From NCBI RefSeq assembly GCF_005145005.1, contig NZ_CP039712.1, positions 2,096,001 to 2,160,000 on the forward strand: a stretch of DNA of 64,000 nt, in the 5' to 3' direction. This document shows, piece by piece, positions 1-8,380 of the stretch. The first letter of the stretch is position 1, and every line of letters starts with the position of its first letter. A program made the translations under genes and the position numbers. The DNA is from Vagococcus zengguangii. GTDB taxonomy: Bacteria > Bacillota > Bacilli > Lactobacillales > Vagococcaceae. The notes under the pieces are model-generated. The model searched no databases. It saw nothing but the letters and a program-made list of their open reading frames with translations, and was not told the origin of the DNA.

Positions 1-1059
1 CAACTAGAAAAAATGGAACGCTTAGACAAACCGATGGGCGACGAAAAATCAGCGCGCATTCAATTTAATGTTGAAAAATCATCTGGGAACGTTGTACTGC
101 AGTTAGAACAAGCTGCGATTGGCTACGACCAAGAAATTTTATCCGAACCGATAAACTTAGACGTGCGTAAACAAGAAGCGATTGCTTTAGTCGGACCAAA
201 CGGAATTGGGAAATCAACGTTACTGAAGTCACTAATTGGGAAACACACGCTTATTAAAGGACAACCACATTTTGGAACGAACGTGGCGATTGGTTACTAC
301 GATCAAGAACAAAGTGACTTGCGTTCAAACAAAACCGTCCTGCACGAACTGTGGGATGAACACCCCACTACGCCGGAAAAAGATATTCGCTCTATTTTAG
401 GGAGCTTTTTATTTTCAGGCGACGATGTCACGAAAGCTGTACCAAGTCTAAGTGGTGGTGAAAAAGCGCGTTTGGCGCTAGCAAAATTATCAATGGATCA
501 ACAAAACTTCTTAATTCTCGACGAGCCGACCAACCACTTGGATATTGATAGTAAAGAAGTCTTAGAGGACGCCTTAATTGAGTTTGAAGGCACCCTATTA
601 TTCGTTTCGCATGACCGTTACTTCATTAATCGTATCGCTACCAAAGTGATTGAACTTGGTGAAAACGGCACAACCGAATACTTAGGTGATTACGATTATT
701 ATGTTGCCAAAAAAGCGGAGTTAGCGGAAATTGAACGTTTGAAAGCTGAACAACAGCAACAAGCCACTAATTCAACGGTAAGTGCGCCAACTTCTCAAAA
801 CGCTTTTTATCAATCAAAAGAAGTGCAACGAGAAACCCGTAAACTACAACGTAAAATTGACGAAATCGAAGCGCGTTTAGAAGCAATTGAAGTCGAAGTC
901 GAACAACGTCATCTTGATATGACGAGTCCTGATATTTTATCAAATCATACGGAATTAGGCCGTTTACAAGCCGAAGTCGAAGCACTTGAAGAAGAACAAA
1001 TGAACTTGATGGACGAATGGGAAACGATTAGTACGGAATTGGAAAGTTATCAAAATTAG
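1..1059 (+). CDS. ABC-F family ATPase, C-terminal part (5' end outside window)
   Basis: The reading frame is open from base 1, so the start lies upstream and about 352 C-terminal residues are seen. The second nucleotide-binding domain is complete: Walker A GPNGIGKST, signature LSGGEKARLAL, Walker B ILDEPTNHLD and the H-loop SHDRYF. A Glu/Lys-rich coiled coil follows at the C-terminus, as in YdiF/Uup-type ABC-F proteins. There are no membrane segments. ABC-F proteins are soluble ATPases that act on the ribosome, either as translation factors or in antibiotic protection. The subfamily cannot be fixed without the N-terminal half and the linker. A hairpin terminator follows at once. Confidence 0.9.
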   Translation, partial: QLEKMERLDKPMGDEKSARIQFNVEKSSGNVVLQLEQAAIGYDQEILSEPINLDVRKQEAIALVGPNGIGKSTLLKSLIGKHTLIKGQPHFGTNVAIGYYDQEQSDLRSNKTVLHELWDEHPTTPEKDIRSILGSFLFSGDDVTKAVPSLSGGEKARLALAKLSMDQQNFLILDEPTNHLDIDSKEVLEDALIEFEGTLLFVSHDRYFINRIATKVIELGENGTTEYLGDYDYYVAKKAELAEIERLKAEQQQQATNSTVSAPTSQNAFYQSKEVQRETRKLQRKIDEIEARLEAIEVEVEQRHLDMTSPDILSNHTELGRLQAEVEALEEEQMNLMDEWETISTELESYQN

Positions 1060-1063
1060 ACGC

Positions 1064-1112
1064 AAAAACACGAGTTCTAGGTAGGCCCTAGTACTCGTGT
1101 TTTCTCTTTTTT
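1064..1112. terminator. Bidirectional intrinsic terminator
   Basis: The inverted repeat AACACGAGT...ACTCGTGTT has an inner CTAGG/CCTAG stem. It is A-rich on the left and followed by a T-rich run on the right. It separates the convergent ABC-F gene and the XRE regulator and could serve both. Confidence 0.8.
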
Positions 1113-1122
1113 CAGTGTCTAA

Positions 1123-1788
1123 CTATTCATTAACATTCACTACCCGAACTGCAATAGTTCCCTTACTATCACCTTTAACTTTCAAGCTTATCTCATCATT
1201 TCGAACCTCTTGATTAATAAACACCGACTGAATTCCCTCGACTGTTTTATTACTATCAAAAATATTAAATAAATTAAACGTATATGTCGTATCTGCTATT
1301 AAATTTCCTTCCTCTTCAAAAACAATGAGTTCATCCACTTTTGGTTTTAAGAACGGGTTTTTGGAAGCCATTTTTAAGTGCACCATCGTGTTCCAATCTC
1401 TATCAGGATTCTGACCATTATAATAATGATCACGGGTTAATTGAACCTGACTTATTTTTAAATTTTGAGGCGTTGCGGTAATAGCTAAAGTACTCATAAA
1501 TCCATTTAGTAACAGTATTCCAACTATAACCAATAAGGCAATCAATAATCTTTTTTGTTTAATGCCAAAATTTAATTTTTTAACCATCTTTTCGTCCTCC
1601 CTCAACAAGGAATCTAGCGATAGATTAAAACAATCGCAAATCTCGATTACCATTTCTAAATCAGGAAAACTTCTTCCTGTTTCCCAACTCGAAATGGTTG
1701 ATCTTGAGACGTTTAATTTTTTCGCTAATTGCGCTTGTGTTAATTTATTTTCTGCTCTTAACTTTTTTATATTTCCAGATAATTCCAT
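1123..1788 (-). CDS. Membrane-anchored XRE/Cro-CI family transcriptional regulator
   Basis: The 221-residue protein begins with a Cro/CI helix-turn-helix (about residues 5-60; LTQAQLAKKL, then SRSTISSWETGR). A basic linker and one hydrophobic segment (about residues 82-105, LLIALLVIVGILLLNG) follow, then an outside domain of about 110 residues that I do not recognise. The layout suggests a one-component membrane sensor that binds DNA. I chose the ATG at 1788 because GGAG lies six bases upstream; an adjacent in-frame ATG at 1791 is only three bases from it. A paralogue with the same plan lies at 23428-24075. Ligand and targets are unknown. Confidence 0.8.
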   Translation of the reverse strand: MELSGNIKKLRAENKLTQAQLAKKLNVSRSTISSWETGRSFPDLEMVIEICDCFNLSLDSLLREDEKMVKKLNFGIKQKRLLIALLVIVGILLLNGFMSTLAITATPQNLKISQVQLTRDHYYNGQNPDRDWNTMVHLKMASKNPFLKPKVDELIVFEEEGNLIADTTYTFNLFNIFDSNKTVEGIQSVFINQEVRNDEISLKVKGDSKGTIAVRVVNVNE

Positions 1789-1926
1789 CATTTTCTCCTT
1801 CCTGAAATTAGCATAATTCAATGACACCCCAATAGCTAGCTAAGCTCTTACACTTGCGCTTTTTCCAGTGACAAGATTCTTGTCATCCTTGATGTAACTG
1901 GATTTCTGATGAATTAAGCTAACAAT

Positions 1927-1980
1927 AAAAAATAAACTATCTACGACAAAATCTTCATTGTAATAGATAGTTTATAAAAA
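1927..1980 (-). terminator. Probable terminator of the minus-strand ytoI/nrnA transcript
   Basis: AAACTATCTA and TAGATAGTTT form a stem around a loop of about 20 bases. On the minus strand a T-rich run follows. It lies just beyond the decayed repeats downstream of the phosphoesterase gene, so transcripts probably run through the repeats before stopping. The rest of 1789-1926 upstream of the XRE gene holds a short inverted repeat (GACAAGA...TTGTC) and no gene that I can see. Confidence 0.55.
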
Positions 1981-2006
1981 TATACGCATTATATAGAGTT
2001 GTTAAA

Positions 2007-2264
2007 ACTCGCAATCACTTTATCTAATCCGGATTTTGAGTGCAGTCCTTCGGAAATAGTTCGTAACAGTTTAAAAATTTAAGAAACAATTTTTAAATGT
2101 TACCTCACTATTTCTCAGGCCTTAACGCACTCGCAATCACTTTATCTAATTCGGAGTTCAGGCACAACTTTTTCGACAATATGATGTGCTTCTCAAAAAT
2201 TGCTAGCAATTTTCGTCAGCCCACACATATTGCTCAAAAGCTAATCGCACCTTCAATCACTTTA
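2007..2264. repeat. Three diverged tandem units of about 121 bp
   Basis: ACTCGCAATCACTTTATCTA occurs at 2007 and again at 2129. A third, poorer copy (CAATCACTTTA, 2254-2264) spans the stop codon of the phosphoesterase gene. The spacing is 122 and 120 bp. The unit ends also match loosely (CTATTTCTCAGGCCTTAACGC against ATATTGCTCAAAAGCTAATCGC), so whole units appear duplicated. The simplest reading is repeated duplication of the gene tail plus its 3' flank, followed by decay. An AAAATTGCTAGCAATTTT palindrome lies inside one unit. No start-to-stop gene is supported here. Confidence 0.65.
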
Positions 2265-3192
2265 ACACTTCCTGCATCTCTGCAAAGATTTGATCAATTT
2301 CTGCTTGGTCAGCCGCAAAGGCACCGCTGGCTAGTGGGTGGCCACCACCGCGATGGCGTTTGGCGATTTCGTTAATGACTGGTCCTTTTGAACGCATGCG
2401 CACGCGATACACGCCACTTGGTTGTTGGACAAATAATGCCCAGACTTGAATGGTTGAGATTTTTCCAGCCACGGGAATTAAACCTGATGTTTCAGAATCA
2501 TCAATCCCATATTCTTCCAAAATGCTATAAGGAATCACGACTTTGGCCGTTCCTTCACCATCTGAATCGATATTGGCTAACACATAGCCCATTAGTTTCG
2601 CGACTTTTTCATCCATTTCATCCATGTGACGATGAATGGCAATTGCATCGAAATCGTATTGGCGTAATTTTGACGCAACTTCTAACGTATGGGCGGTTGA
2701 CGCTGGATACATGAAACGACCAGTATCACCGACAATTCCTGCATATAATAAACGCGCGCCTTCATCGGTCAACGTTAATTCATCCGCAAACTGCGCATAG
2801 AAATCATAAATAATTTCACTACAGCTACTTGCGCCAGTGTTCACCCAAACTAAATCACCATAAGGTTCATCATTTGGATGGTGGTCAATTTTGATTAATT
2901 TATCTCCTAGTACGTAACGTTTATCATCAATACGCGGACTATTGGCGGTGTCTGTCACGATGACTAACGCTCCCTGATAAACCTCATCGGTGACCCCATC
3001 CATTTTATTTAAATAAAGTAAATTCGCCACATCTTCCCCGACTAAATAAACTTTTTTCTCAGGAAAAGAGGCTTTAATAATTTCTGCTAAACCACCTTGT
3101 GAGCCTAACGCATCTGGATCTGGACGTTCATGACGGTGAATCACTATGGTTTCATATTGTTTAATCGCTTCTAAAATTTCTTGTTGTATCAT
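2257..3192 (-). CDS. nrnA: DHH/DHHA1 phosphoesterase (NrnA-like oligoribonuclease / pAp phosphatase)
   Basis: The 311-residue protein has the DHH-family metal motifs: HRHERPDPDALGSQ near the N-terminus, VIVTDTANSP, and IDHHPND (the DHH motif). A C-terminal DHHA1 domain carries the GGGHPLASGA signature. Proteins of this build degrade nano-RNAs of 2-5 nucleotides and dephosphorylate pAp, or act on pApA in c-di-AMP turnover. The ATG at 3192 is the start; a TTG lies just upstream. The gene sits 15 bases downstream of ytoI, a pairing common in Firmicutes. Its stop codon lies inside the repeat unit described at 2007-2264. Confidence 0.85.
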   Translation of the reverse strand: MIQQEILEAIKQYETIVIHRHERPDPDALGSQGGLAEIIKASFPEKKVYLVGEDVANLLYLNKMDGVTDEVYQGALVIVTDTANSPRIDDKRYVLGDKLIKIDHHPNDEPYGDLVWVNTGASSCSEIIYDFYAQFADELTLTDEGARLLYAGIVGDTGRFMYPASTAHTLEVASKLRQYDFDAIAIHRHMDEMDEKVAKLMGYVLANIDSDGEGTAKVVIPYSILEEYGIDDSETSGLIPVAGKISTIQVWALFVQQPSGVYRVRMRSKGPVINEIAKRHRGGGHPLASGAFAADQAEIDQIFAEMQEVLK

Positions 3193-3207
3193 CAAAAAAC
3201 CTGCTTT

Positions 3208-4524
3208 CTATGATTTACCCATTAACTGACAATCGAGAATTGCTTTAGCCACAATGGTTTTATCTAAATAGACTTCGATATCAATTTTGGCCGTACGACG
3301 ACCCACTTCTAAAATACGCGGTCTAATTTCAATTTGACTCTCAATTTGAATCATGCGGAAATAGTATAGTGACATTTGCTCGACAATTAAGTTGCGCTTA
3401 TGTTGAACTTGCAACATTCTTCTGGCAACACTGACAATCATCTCACTTAAGACACCATAAGACAACGCCCCGACATTATCCACCATTTGAGGTGAGACAT
3501 TGACACCAAAAATCATTTCATCATCATCTTGGGTAATATCCGTAATCCCCTCAACAATTTGATCGGCAATCGTGTTAGCGACTTGCGGTTGGCGCTGTGC
3601 CATCTGCATAGCTTTCATAATATCACGGCGCGAAATAATTCCAACTAGGCGCAAATCATCTTCGACCACGGGCATCATTTCAATCCCGTCCCAAATCATT
3701 AAATGACCAATACTAGCGACACTCATATGTAATTTAGCGTTGTTGATTTCACGCGTCATCACTTTTTCAATTAGTTGATTGGGTGCTTTCCCGATGACAT
3801 CTTTAGCCGTCACGACTCCTAAAACACGCATGCTTTTATTAACAACTGGGAAACGTGAGTGACCGGTTTCTTGTGATTTTTTCTCATAGTCTTCGACTGT
3901 ATCCGTATGAAATAAAAAGTTCGTTAGAGAAAGTTTGGTATAAATATCGCCGACTGATAATATTTCTTTACGAATCATTTGGTCACTAATCACGCGGTTA
4001 ATCATTGTCGCAACGGTAAAGGTATCATACGTGGTGCTTAAAACTGGCATTGCCACTTCATCAGCTAAAGCTAAAATATCATCCGAAATATCAAAGCCCC
4101 CAGTTACTAAAACCGCTGCACCTTTTCTCAATGCTAATTCTTGTACTTCTTTACGGTTCCCGACAATCATTAATGAATCTGGTGTGACATAGCGGTCCAT
4201 CGAATCTGGTTTCATCGCACCAATAACAAATTTAACTAGTGTTTTATCTAAACCATCTTTTCCACCCAAAACACTACCTTCAATGACTTTCGCTAGTTCT
4301 TTAAAGGTTAATTTCTCAATATTCCCTTGGTTTTTTTGTTCAATACGAATGGTCCCAACGCGCTCAATAGTGGAGACAATCCCCTGATTTTCGGCGGCTT
4401 TAATCGCGCGGTAAGCCGTTCCTTCACTCACTTCTAGGTTCTTAGCAATTCCTCTTACAGAAATTCTTTCCCCAACAGGAAGATTTTCCACATATGCCAA
4501 TATTTGATCGTGTTTACTTGTCAT
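3208..4524 (-). CDS. ytoI: YtoI-like protein: HTH, DRTGG, CBS pair and hotdog domain
   Basis: The 438-residue protein has four parts in order. They are an N-terminal winged-helix-like segment (about 1-65, VSEGTAYRAIKAAENQG), a DRTGG domain (about 70-190), two CBS domains (about 195-310, including SRFPVVNKSMRVLGVVTAKDV and MMPVVEDDLRLVGIISRRD), and a C-terminal hotdog-fold segment. This is the layout of Bacillus YtoI. CBS pairs usually bind adenine nucleotides, and the HTH suggests a DNA-binding role, but no target is known to me. It is likely cotranscribed with the phosphoesterase gene downstream, which would fit a link to nucleotide signalling (inference). Confidence 0.85.
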   Translation of the reverse strand: MTSKHDQILAYVENLPVGERISVRGIAKNLEVSEGTAYRAIKAAENQGIVSTIERVGTIRIEQKNQGNIEKLTFKELAKVIEGSVLGGKDGLDKTLVKFVIGAMKPDSMDRYVTPDSLMIVGNRKEVQELALRKGAAVLVTGGFDISDDILALADEVAMPVLSTTYDTFTVATMINRVISDQMIRKEILSVGDIYTKLSLTNFLFHTDTVEDYEKKSQETGHSRFPVVNKSMRVLGVVTAKDVIGKAPNQLIEKVMTREINNAKLHMSVASIGHLMIWDGIEMMPVVEDDLRLVGIISRRDIMKAMQMAQRQPQVANTIADQIVEGITDITQDDDEMIFGVNVSPQMVDNVGALSYGVLSEMIVSVARRMLQVQHKRNLIVEQMSLYYFRMIQIESQIEIRPRILEVGRRTAKIDIEVYLDKTIVAKAILDCQLMGKS

Positions 4525-4629
4525 CTCTAACCTCCTGTTTTATCACTTATATACAAACTAACATCTTCACTATAACAGTTTTCTTCATTGTACCATAACA
4601 CCAAAACGAAACCTAATAATAGAGCAATA

Positions 4630-4668
4630 AGAAAAAAGACGGATTCACAATGAATCACGTCTTCAAGA
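4630..4668 (-). terminator. Intrinsic terminator of the serine dehydratase operon
   Basis: On the minus strand AAGACGTGATTC pairs with GAATCCGTCTT across a short loop, followed by a run of T. It lies 12 bases past the sdaAA stop codon. Confidence 0.85.
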
Positions 4669-4679
4669 CCAACTTATTT

Positions 4680-5555
4680 CTATTCACCAAAAATTTCTTT
4701 TTTCATCCGTTTACCTGTTTCCGAACCCGCTAATCCGCCTATCCCCGTTTCACGTAATTCACGTGGCATGCTCACGCCTATTTGACGCATCGCTTCAACC
4801 ACTTCATCAGCTGGAATTTTGTTTTCAATGCCGGCTAAAGCCATATCAGCGGCAATTAAAGCATTACCTGCTCCAATCGCATTACGTTTCACGCACGGAA
4901 TTTCGACTAATCCAGCTACTGGATCACACACTAACCCCAACAAGTTACCTAACGCTGTTCCAAAGGCATCGGCTGATTGACGGGGCGTTCCACCTGCCAC
5001 TTCAACTGCTGCCGCGGCTGCCATAGCTGAGGCACTCCCAACTTCGGCCTGACAACCACCTACAGCACCGGCTATCATCGCATTATTAGCCACAACTAAT
5101 CCAAATAGTCCGGCTGTAAATAAAAAGCGAATCATCTCTTCACGTGATAAGTCTAGACTGTCTTTAATCGAAAACAGCACACCCGGTAATGTGCCACTAG
5201 CACCGGCTGTTGGCGTTGCACAAATCACGCCCATTGCTGCATTAACCTCATTTGTCCCCAGCGCACTTTGGACCCCTTGTAACATACGGTCTCCTGATAA
5301 TGTTTTGCCGCCTTCGCGATATTTCTTCAATTTAATCGCATCGCCACCCGTCAATCCGGTTGGTGAAAAGACCCCTTCACCTTCAGTCGCTGCCTTAACT
5401 GCGGCTTCCATTGTTTCTAAATTCAGCTCCATTAGTTGCCAAATTTCCTCGTAACTCATTTGGCTCTGTACCATTTCTTGTTCTATCATCAAATCAGACA
5501 AACGTTTGCCAGTTTTTTCAGCTTCTTGAATAAATGCTTCAATTGATAAATACAT
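4680..5555 (-). CDS. sdaAA: L-serine dehydratase, alpha subunit (iron-sulfur)
   Basis: The 291-residue protein has the alpha-subunit cysteines for a [4Fe-4S] cluster: CATPTAGASGTLPG, VGGCQAEVG and LVCDPVAGLVEIPC. The enzyme deaminates L-serine to pyruvate and ammonia in the cytoplasm with the beta subunit encoded just upstream. The longer open frame starts earlier, but the ATG at 5555 has GGGAGG a few bases before it and matches the family start. It begins 13 bases after the sdaAB stop codon, so the two form one operon closed by the terminator at 4630. Confidence 0.95.
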   Translation of the reverse strand: MYLSIEAFIQEAEKTGKRLSDLMIEQEMVQSQMSYEEIWQLMELNLETMEAAVKAATEGEGVFSPTGLTGGDAIKLKKYREGGKTLSGDRMLQGVQSALGTNEVNAAMGVICATPTAGASGTLPGVLFSIKDSLDLSREEMIRFLFTAGLFGLVVANNAMIAGAVGGCQAEVGSASAMAAAAAVEVAGGTPRQSADAFGTALGNLLGLVCDPVAGLVEIPCVKRNAIGAGNALIAADMALAGIENKIPADEVVEAMRQIGVSMPRELRETGIGGLAGSETGKRMKKEIFGE

Positions 5556-5568
5556 AATAACCTCCCGA

Positions 5569-6276
5569 CTACAACACAATTAAGCGTGACGGATCACCCA
5601 TTGCAACAATCTCTGCGCGTAATTCATCCGATAAGGGCGAATCCAAATCATACACAAACAAATAACGATTTTCTTCATTTTGATAACGTGTAATCGTCGT
5701 AATTTTAATATGATGGCCAATTAAAAAATCTTCCATATACGATTTCACATGGCTATTTCCCGTTAATACAAGTAGCATTGGCAACTGTCCCTGAGGCTCA
5801 ATCGCAAACCCTTCAATTTCAATGTACTTAATTTCGATGGTTCCACCACCGATTGAAATCCCGGTAATATGTACTTCATGCTCATCATCTTGTAACGTAA
5901 TGCACGCGGTATTTGCATGATAGACAGGACTATCTCCAGGTATCTCAATAAATTCAATCGCAATGCCTTCTTCTTTGGCAATTTTTAACGCATGCGGTAC
6001 GCGTTCATCCGCAGCCGAAAAACCTAAAATACCACTAGCAATCGCATAATCAGTACCATGACCTTTATGCGTCTGCGCAAATGATTCATAATATTTTACA
6101 ATCGCACGTTTAGGCTTTCCCTGAAATAATAAATTCGCCACGCGACCTATCATAATAGCACCGGCTGTATGTGAACTTGATGGACCAATCATTATCGGAC
6201 CAATGACATCAAAACAACTTTTGTAGTTAATAACCTTGGTTTCTTTCTTCCCAATTCGTGACACTTCTTCTGCCAT
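5569..6276 (-). CDS. sdaAB: L-serine dehydratase, beta subunit
   Basis: The 235-residue protein carries the family signature IGPSSSHTAGA near residue 30. An ACT-like domain lies in the C-terminal third (LLVLTGNSHVKSYMEDFLIGH). The two-gene arrangement, beta then alpha, is the Gram-positive form of iron-dependent serine dehydratase. The ATG at 6276 follows GGAGCAGCAAG. The 145 bases between this start and the next gene's terminator probably contain the operon promoter, but I could not pick a convincing -35/-10 pair. Confidence 0.95.
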   Translation of the reverse strand: MAEEVSRIGKKETKVINYKSCFDVIGPIMIGPSSSHTAGAIMIGRVANLLFQGKPKRAIVKYYESFAQTHKGHGTDYAIASGILGFSAADERVPHALKIAKEEGIAIEFIEIPGDSPVYHANTACITLQDDEHEVHITGISIGGGTIEIKYIEIEGFAIEPQGQLPMLLVLTGNSHVKSYMEDFLIGHHIKITTITRYQNEENRYLFVYDLDSPLSDELRAEIVAMGDPSRLIVL

Positions 6277-6418
6277 CTTGCTGCTCCTTCCACTTCACAA
6301 CTTTTAATAGTTGCTCGCTCGAACGTCGTCTTTTATTATCATTCTAATTAAAACACAAAATCCCCTAATTAAACACCTTAGATTGCGATTAAGCAAGGAT
6401 TCTTAATGACCTTTTAAT

Positions 6419-6452
6419 CAAAAAAAGATGTGACGTTAATTCGTCACATCCT
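6419..6452 (-). terminator. Intrinsic terminator downstream of the nuclease gene
   Basis: GATGTGAC and GTCACATC flank an eight-base loop; on the minus strand a T run follows. It lies 70 bases past the stop codon of the PvuRts1I-like gene and isolates that gene from the serine dehydratase operon. Confidence 0.85.
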
Positions 6453-6521
6453 ATATATATCTTAACTATATATTTCATATCATATAATCGTCATTAGTAA
6501 ATTTCAAAAAACTGCTATTCT

Positions 6522-7406
6522 TTATAAGAATATTTCTTTCTTATCATAATTAATGTACAAATTATCACTTACTTTTTTATAAATACGTAATTTGTTATCC
6601 TCTGAAATTTCAACTAACTTAAAATTTCCTATATAACGATAGCTAAAAAGCCCAAAATTATTTTTAATTTTTGCAAACACTATTCTGATTTCCCCTAAAC
6701 TGTGGTCCATTACTTTTTCATCTTTGCGGATATTATTTTCAGTAATAATACTCCAATCTTCATTTAAATAGTTTAACCATTCACTATGTTCTTTTTTATC
6801 CTTTGTAGAAATAGTAGGGAACCAAACTTTTGCTAACTGATTACTAGTTTTAACAGAAAATGAGGCTTTTTGATACCCCTTATAATCCTTAAAAAACAAC
6901 TGATTAGCAACATCTTTAATACGCTTGAAACGATAAAAATCATCAATAGAAAGATAACCTTTTGCTTTTATCTGGTCTTGAATGGATATATCCGTATCCC
7001 ATTGCATTATCTCTTTCTCAGCTATTTTTTGTTTAATCTCCTTAGCAATAAATTCAATTCTATTAGTTAATTCTTCTAAAGGTAAAGTCGCATCTATTCT
7101 TAGCAATTGAAAACGATTTTCATCTCTAATTGAAGACAATTTTTCTTCAATAGTTAATTCTCTTTTAATATCTTTTTCACGATTATTTTTATGAAAAGCT
7201 TCGTCCACTTCTACACCTAAATTTATTTGAGGAAAATATAAATCAATAAGATAATATGAATGATCATCACCTTTTACATACTGTTGAGTGACAGGTCTGA
7301 TATTTAAATAATCTATTTTATGCCATAATGCATTAAGAACATAATTTTCATAATCCTTCCGCTTTGTGCGCGAGAAAGTTTTAGCTAAATATTCAACTTT
7401 ATTCAT
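6522..7406 (-). CDS. PvuRts1I/AbaSI-family modification-dependent restriction endonuclease
   Basis: The 294-residue protein fits the PvuRts1I/AbaSI build. The N-terminal half is a Vsr-like PD-(D/E)XK nuclease: D55 in YYLIDLYFPQINLG, then E66-V-D68 and H72. The C-terminal half has family-like SRA-type blocks: KGYLSI (150-155), KDYKGYQKA (173-181), VWFPTIS (194-200), RIVFAKIKNNFG (241-252) and RIYKKVS (274-280). Known members cut DNA with 5-hydroxymethylcytosine or its glucosylated form and so restrict T-even-like phages. There is no partner methylase, as expected for this class. The gene is visibly more A+T-rich than its neighbours and stands alone between sdaAB and rlmH, suggesting acquisition. 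The family call comes from remembered motifs, not an alignment. Confidence 0.78.
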   Translation of the reverse strand: MNKVEYLAKTFSRTKRKDYENYVLNALWHKIDYLNIRPVTQQYVKGDDHSYYLIDLYFPQINLGVEVDEAFHKNNREKDIKRELTIEEKLSSIRDENRFQLLRIDATLPLEELTNRIEFIAKEIKQKIAEKEIMQWDTDISIQDQIKAKGYLSIDDFYRFKRIKDVANQLFFKDYKGYQKASFSVKTSNQLAKVWFPTISTKDKKEHSEWLNYLNEDWSIITENNIRKDEKVMDHSLGEIRIVFAKIKNNFGLFSYRYIGNFKLVEISEDNKLRIYKKVSDNLYINYDKKEIFL

Positions 7407-7430
7407 TTTAATTATCTCCCTTAACTAAAT

Positions 7431-7910
7431 TTACTTATGATACGCATGCCCATTCATAATTCTAAAGCCACGATACACTTGTTCACTCAACACTAAACGC
7501 ATTAATTGATGAGGTAAGGTGATGCGACCAAATGAAATCTGTTCATTACTACGTTTAACTACTTCATCCGATAAACCAAGGGAGCCACCAATGACAAAGA
7601 CTAAATGACTTTTTCCTTGTATAGTTGCATTTTCCATCGTTTTTGCTAAATTTTCAGATGAAATTAACTTGCCTTGAATGACTAAGGCATATACATAATC
7701 CGTGTCTTTTATTTTACTTAAAATACGTTCGCCTTCTTTTTGCTTCACTTGTAGCATTTCGGCTTCACTTAAATTTTCAGGGGCTTGTTCATCAGGAACT
7801 TCAATAATCTCAAACTTGGTGTATTTACCCAAGCGTTTCGCATATTCAGCAATTCCCTGCTTTAAATACTTCTCTTTTAATTTCCCCACACCGATAATGG
7901 TTACTTTCAT
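7431..7910 (-). CDS. rlmH: 23S rRNA (pseudouridine1915-N3)-methyltransferase RlmH
   Basis: The 159-residue protein matches the SPOUT methyltransferase RlmH in length and motifs: [25 protein letters not shown] at the N-terminus, [15 protein letters not shown] in the knot and the C-terminal NGHAYHK. It methylates pseudouridine 1915 of 23S rRNA on assembled ribosomes. It lies divergent to htrA across a DnaA-box cluster. In many Lactobacillales rlmH and htrA sit together near the origin or the wal operon; here the wal operon is about 41 kb away. Confidence 0.95.
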   Translation of the reverse strand: MKVTIIGVGKLKEKYLKQGIAEYAKRLGKYTKFEIIEVPDEQAPENLSEAEMLQVKQKEGERILSKIKDTDYVYALVIQGKLISSENLAKTMENATIQGKSHLVFVIGGSLGLSDEVVKRSNEQISFGRITLPHQLMRLVLSEQVYRGFRIMNGHAYHK

Positions 7911-7962
7911 GTTTATTCCTCACTTACTTGTTTATTCACTCACCTAGTATAGCACATTTTGT

Positions 7963-8337
7963 TTTTCCACACTTATCCACATAGTTATGCACAGATTAAA
8001 GAGTCACGATTGTTTAAATACTTGGTTTTATCTTTTTACGAACAGCAAGTTATGCACAATCCACAAAACAAATGTTCTGTGGATATTTTTTGTGGATAAT
8101 AAATATATTTTCAAAAAAATATGATAAAAAATTTAAAACTTCTTTATGCACAAACTTATCCACAAAAATAAAATTGGTACTTGTTTAAATTCCTATTATA
8201 GCTTTTTTATGAACAAATAGTTATACACATTCCACAAAACATGCGTTCCTGTTGATAACTTCTGTGGATTTGTGGATAAGTGTACATTTCTTGCCCACAG
8301 ATTAAATTTTGGGGTAAAAATAAAGCATTGTGGATAC
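7963..8337. other. DnaA-box cluster between rlmH and htrA
   Basis: Four perfect TTATCCACA boxes are present: 7973-7981 (+), 8091-8099 (-), 8156-8164 (+) and 8271-8279 (-). Four TTATNCACA boxes are added at 7985-7993, 8050-8058, 8144-8152 and 8221-8229. Near matches lie at 7963-7971, 8078-8086, 8250-8258 and 8329-8337. An A+T stretch (8099-8140) lies in the middle and could unwind. No dnaA or dnaN is present, and gene strands do not switch here, so a DnaA titration or regulatory cluster, or a relic or secondary origin, is likelier than the main oriC. Gap 7911-8450 holds no gene. Confidence 0.85.
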
Positions 8338-8380
8338 CCATTTTTTAAAATTAAGAGTAAAATTATAAGTAAGGAATCTA

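Noticed and set aside
767..985. Minus-strand frame inside the ABC-F gene
   Set aside because: It is a shadow of the ABC-F coding sequence, lacks a ribosome site and has low-complexity composition; the same holds for many other antisense frames across the window, for example 28846-29133 and 59624-59851.
2007..2264. CRISPR array or att site
   Set aside because: Only two full copies and one weak copy, with diverged spacers that align to each other; no cas genes or integrase.
4525..4629. A definite ytoI promoter
   Set aside because: TACAAT and TATAGT candidates occur but neither has a credible -35 at 17 bases.
7963..8337. Main chromosome origin
   Set aside because: No dnaA or dnaN is near and the direction of genes does not switch at the cluster; I call it a DnaA-box cluster only.
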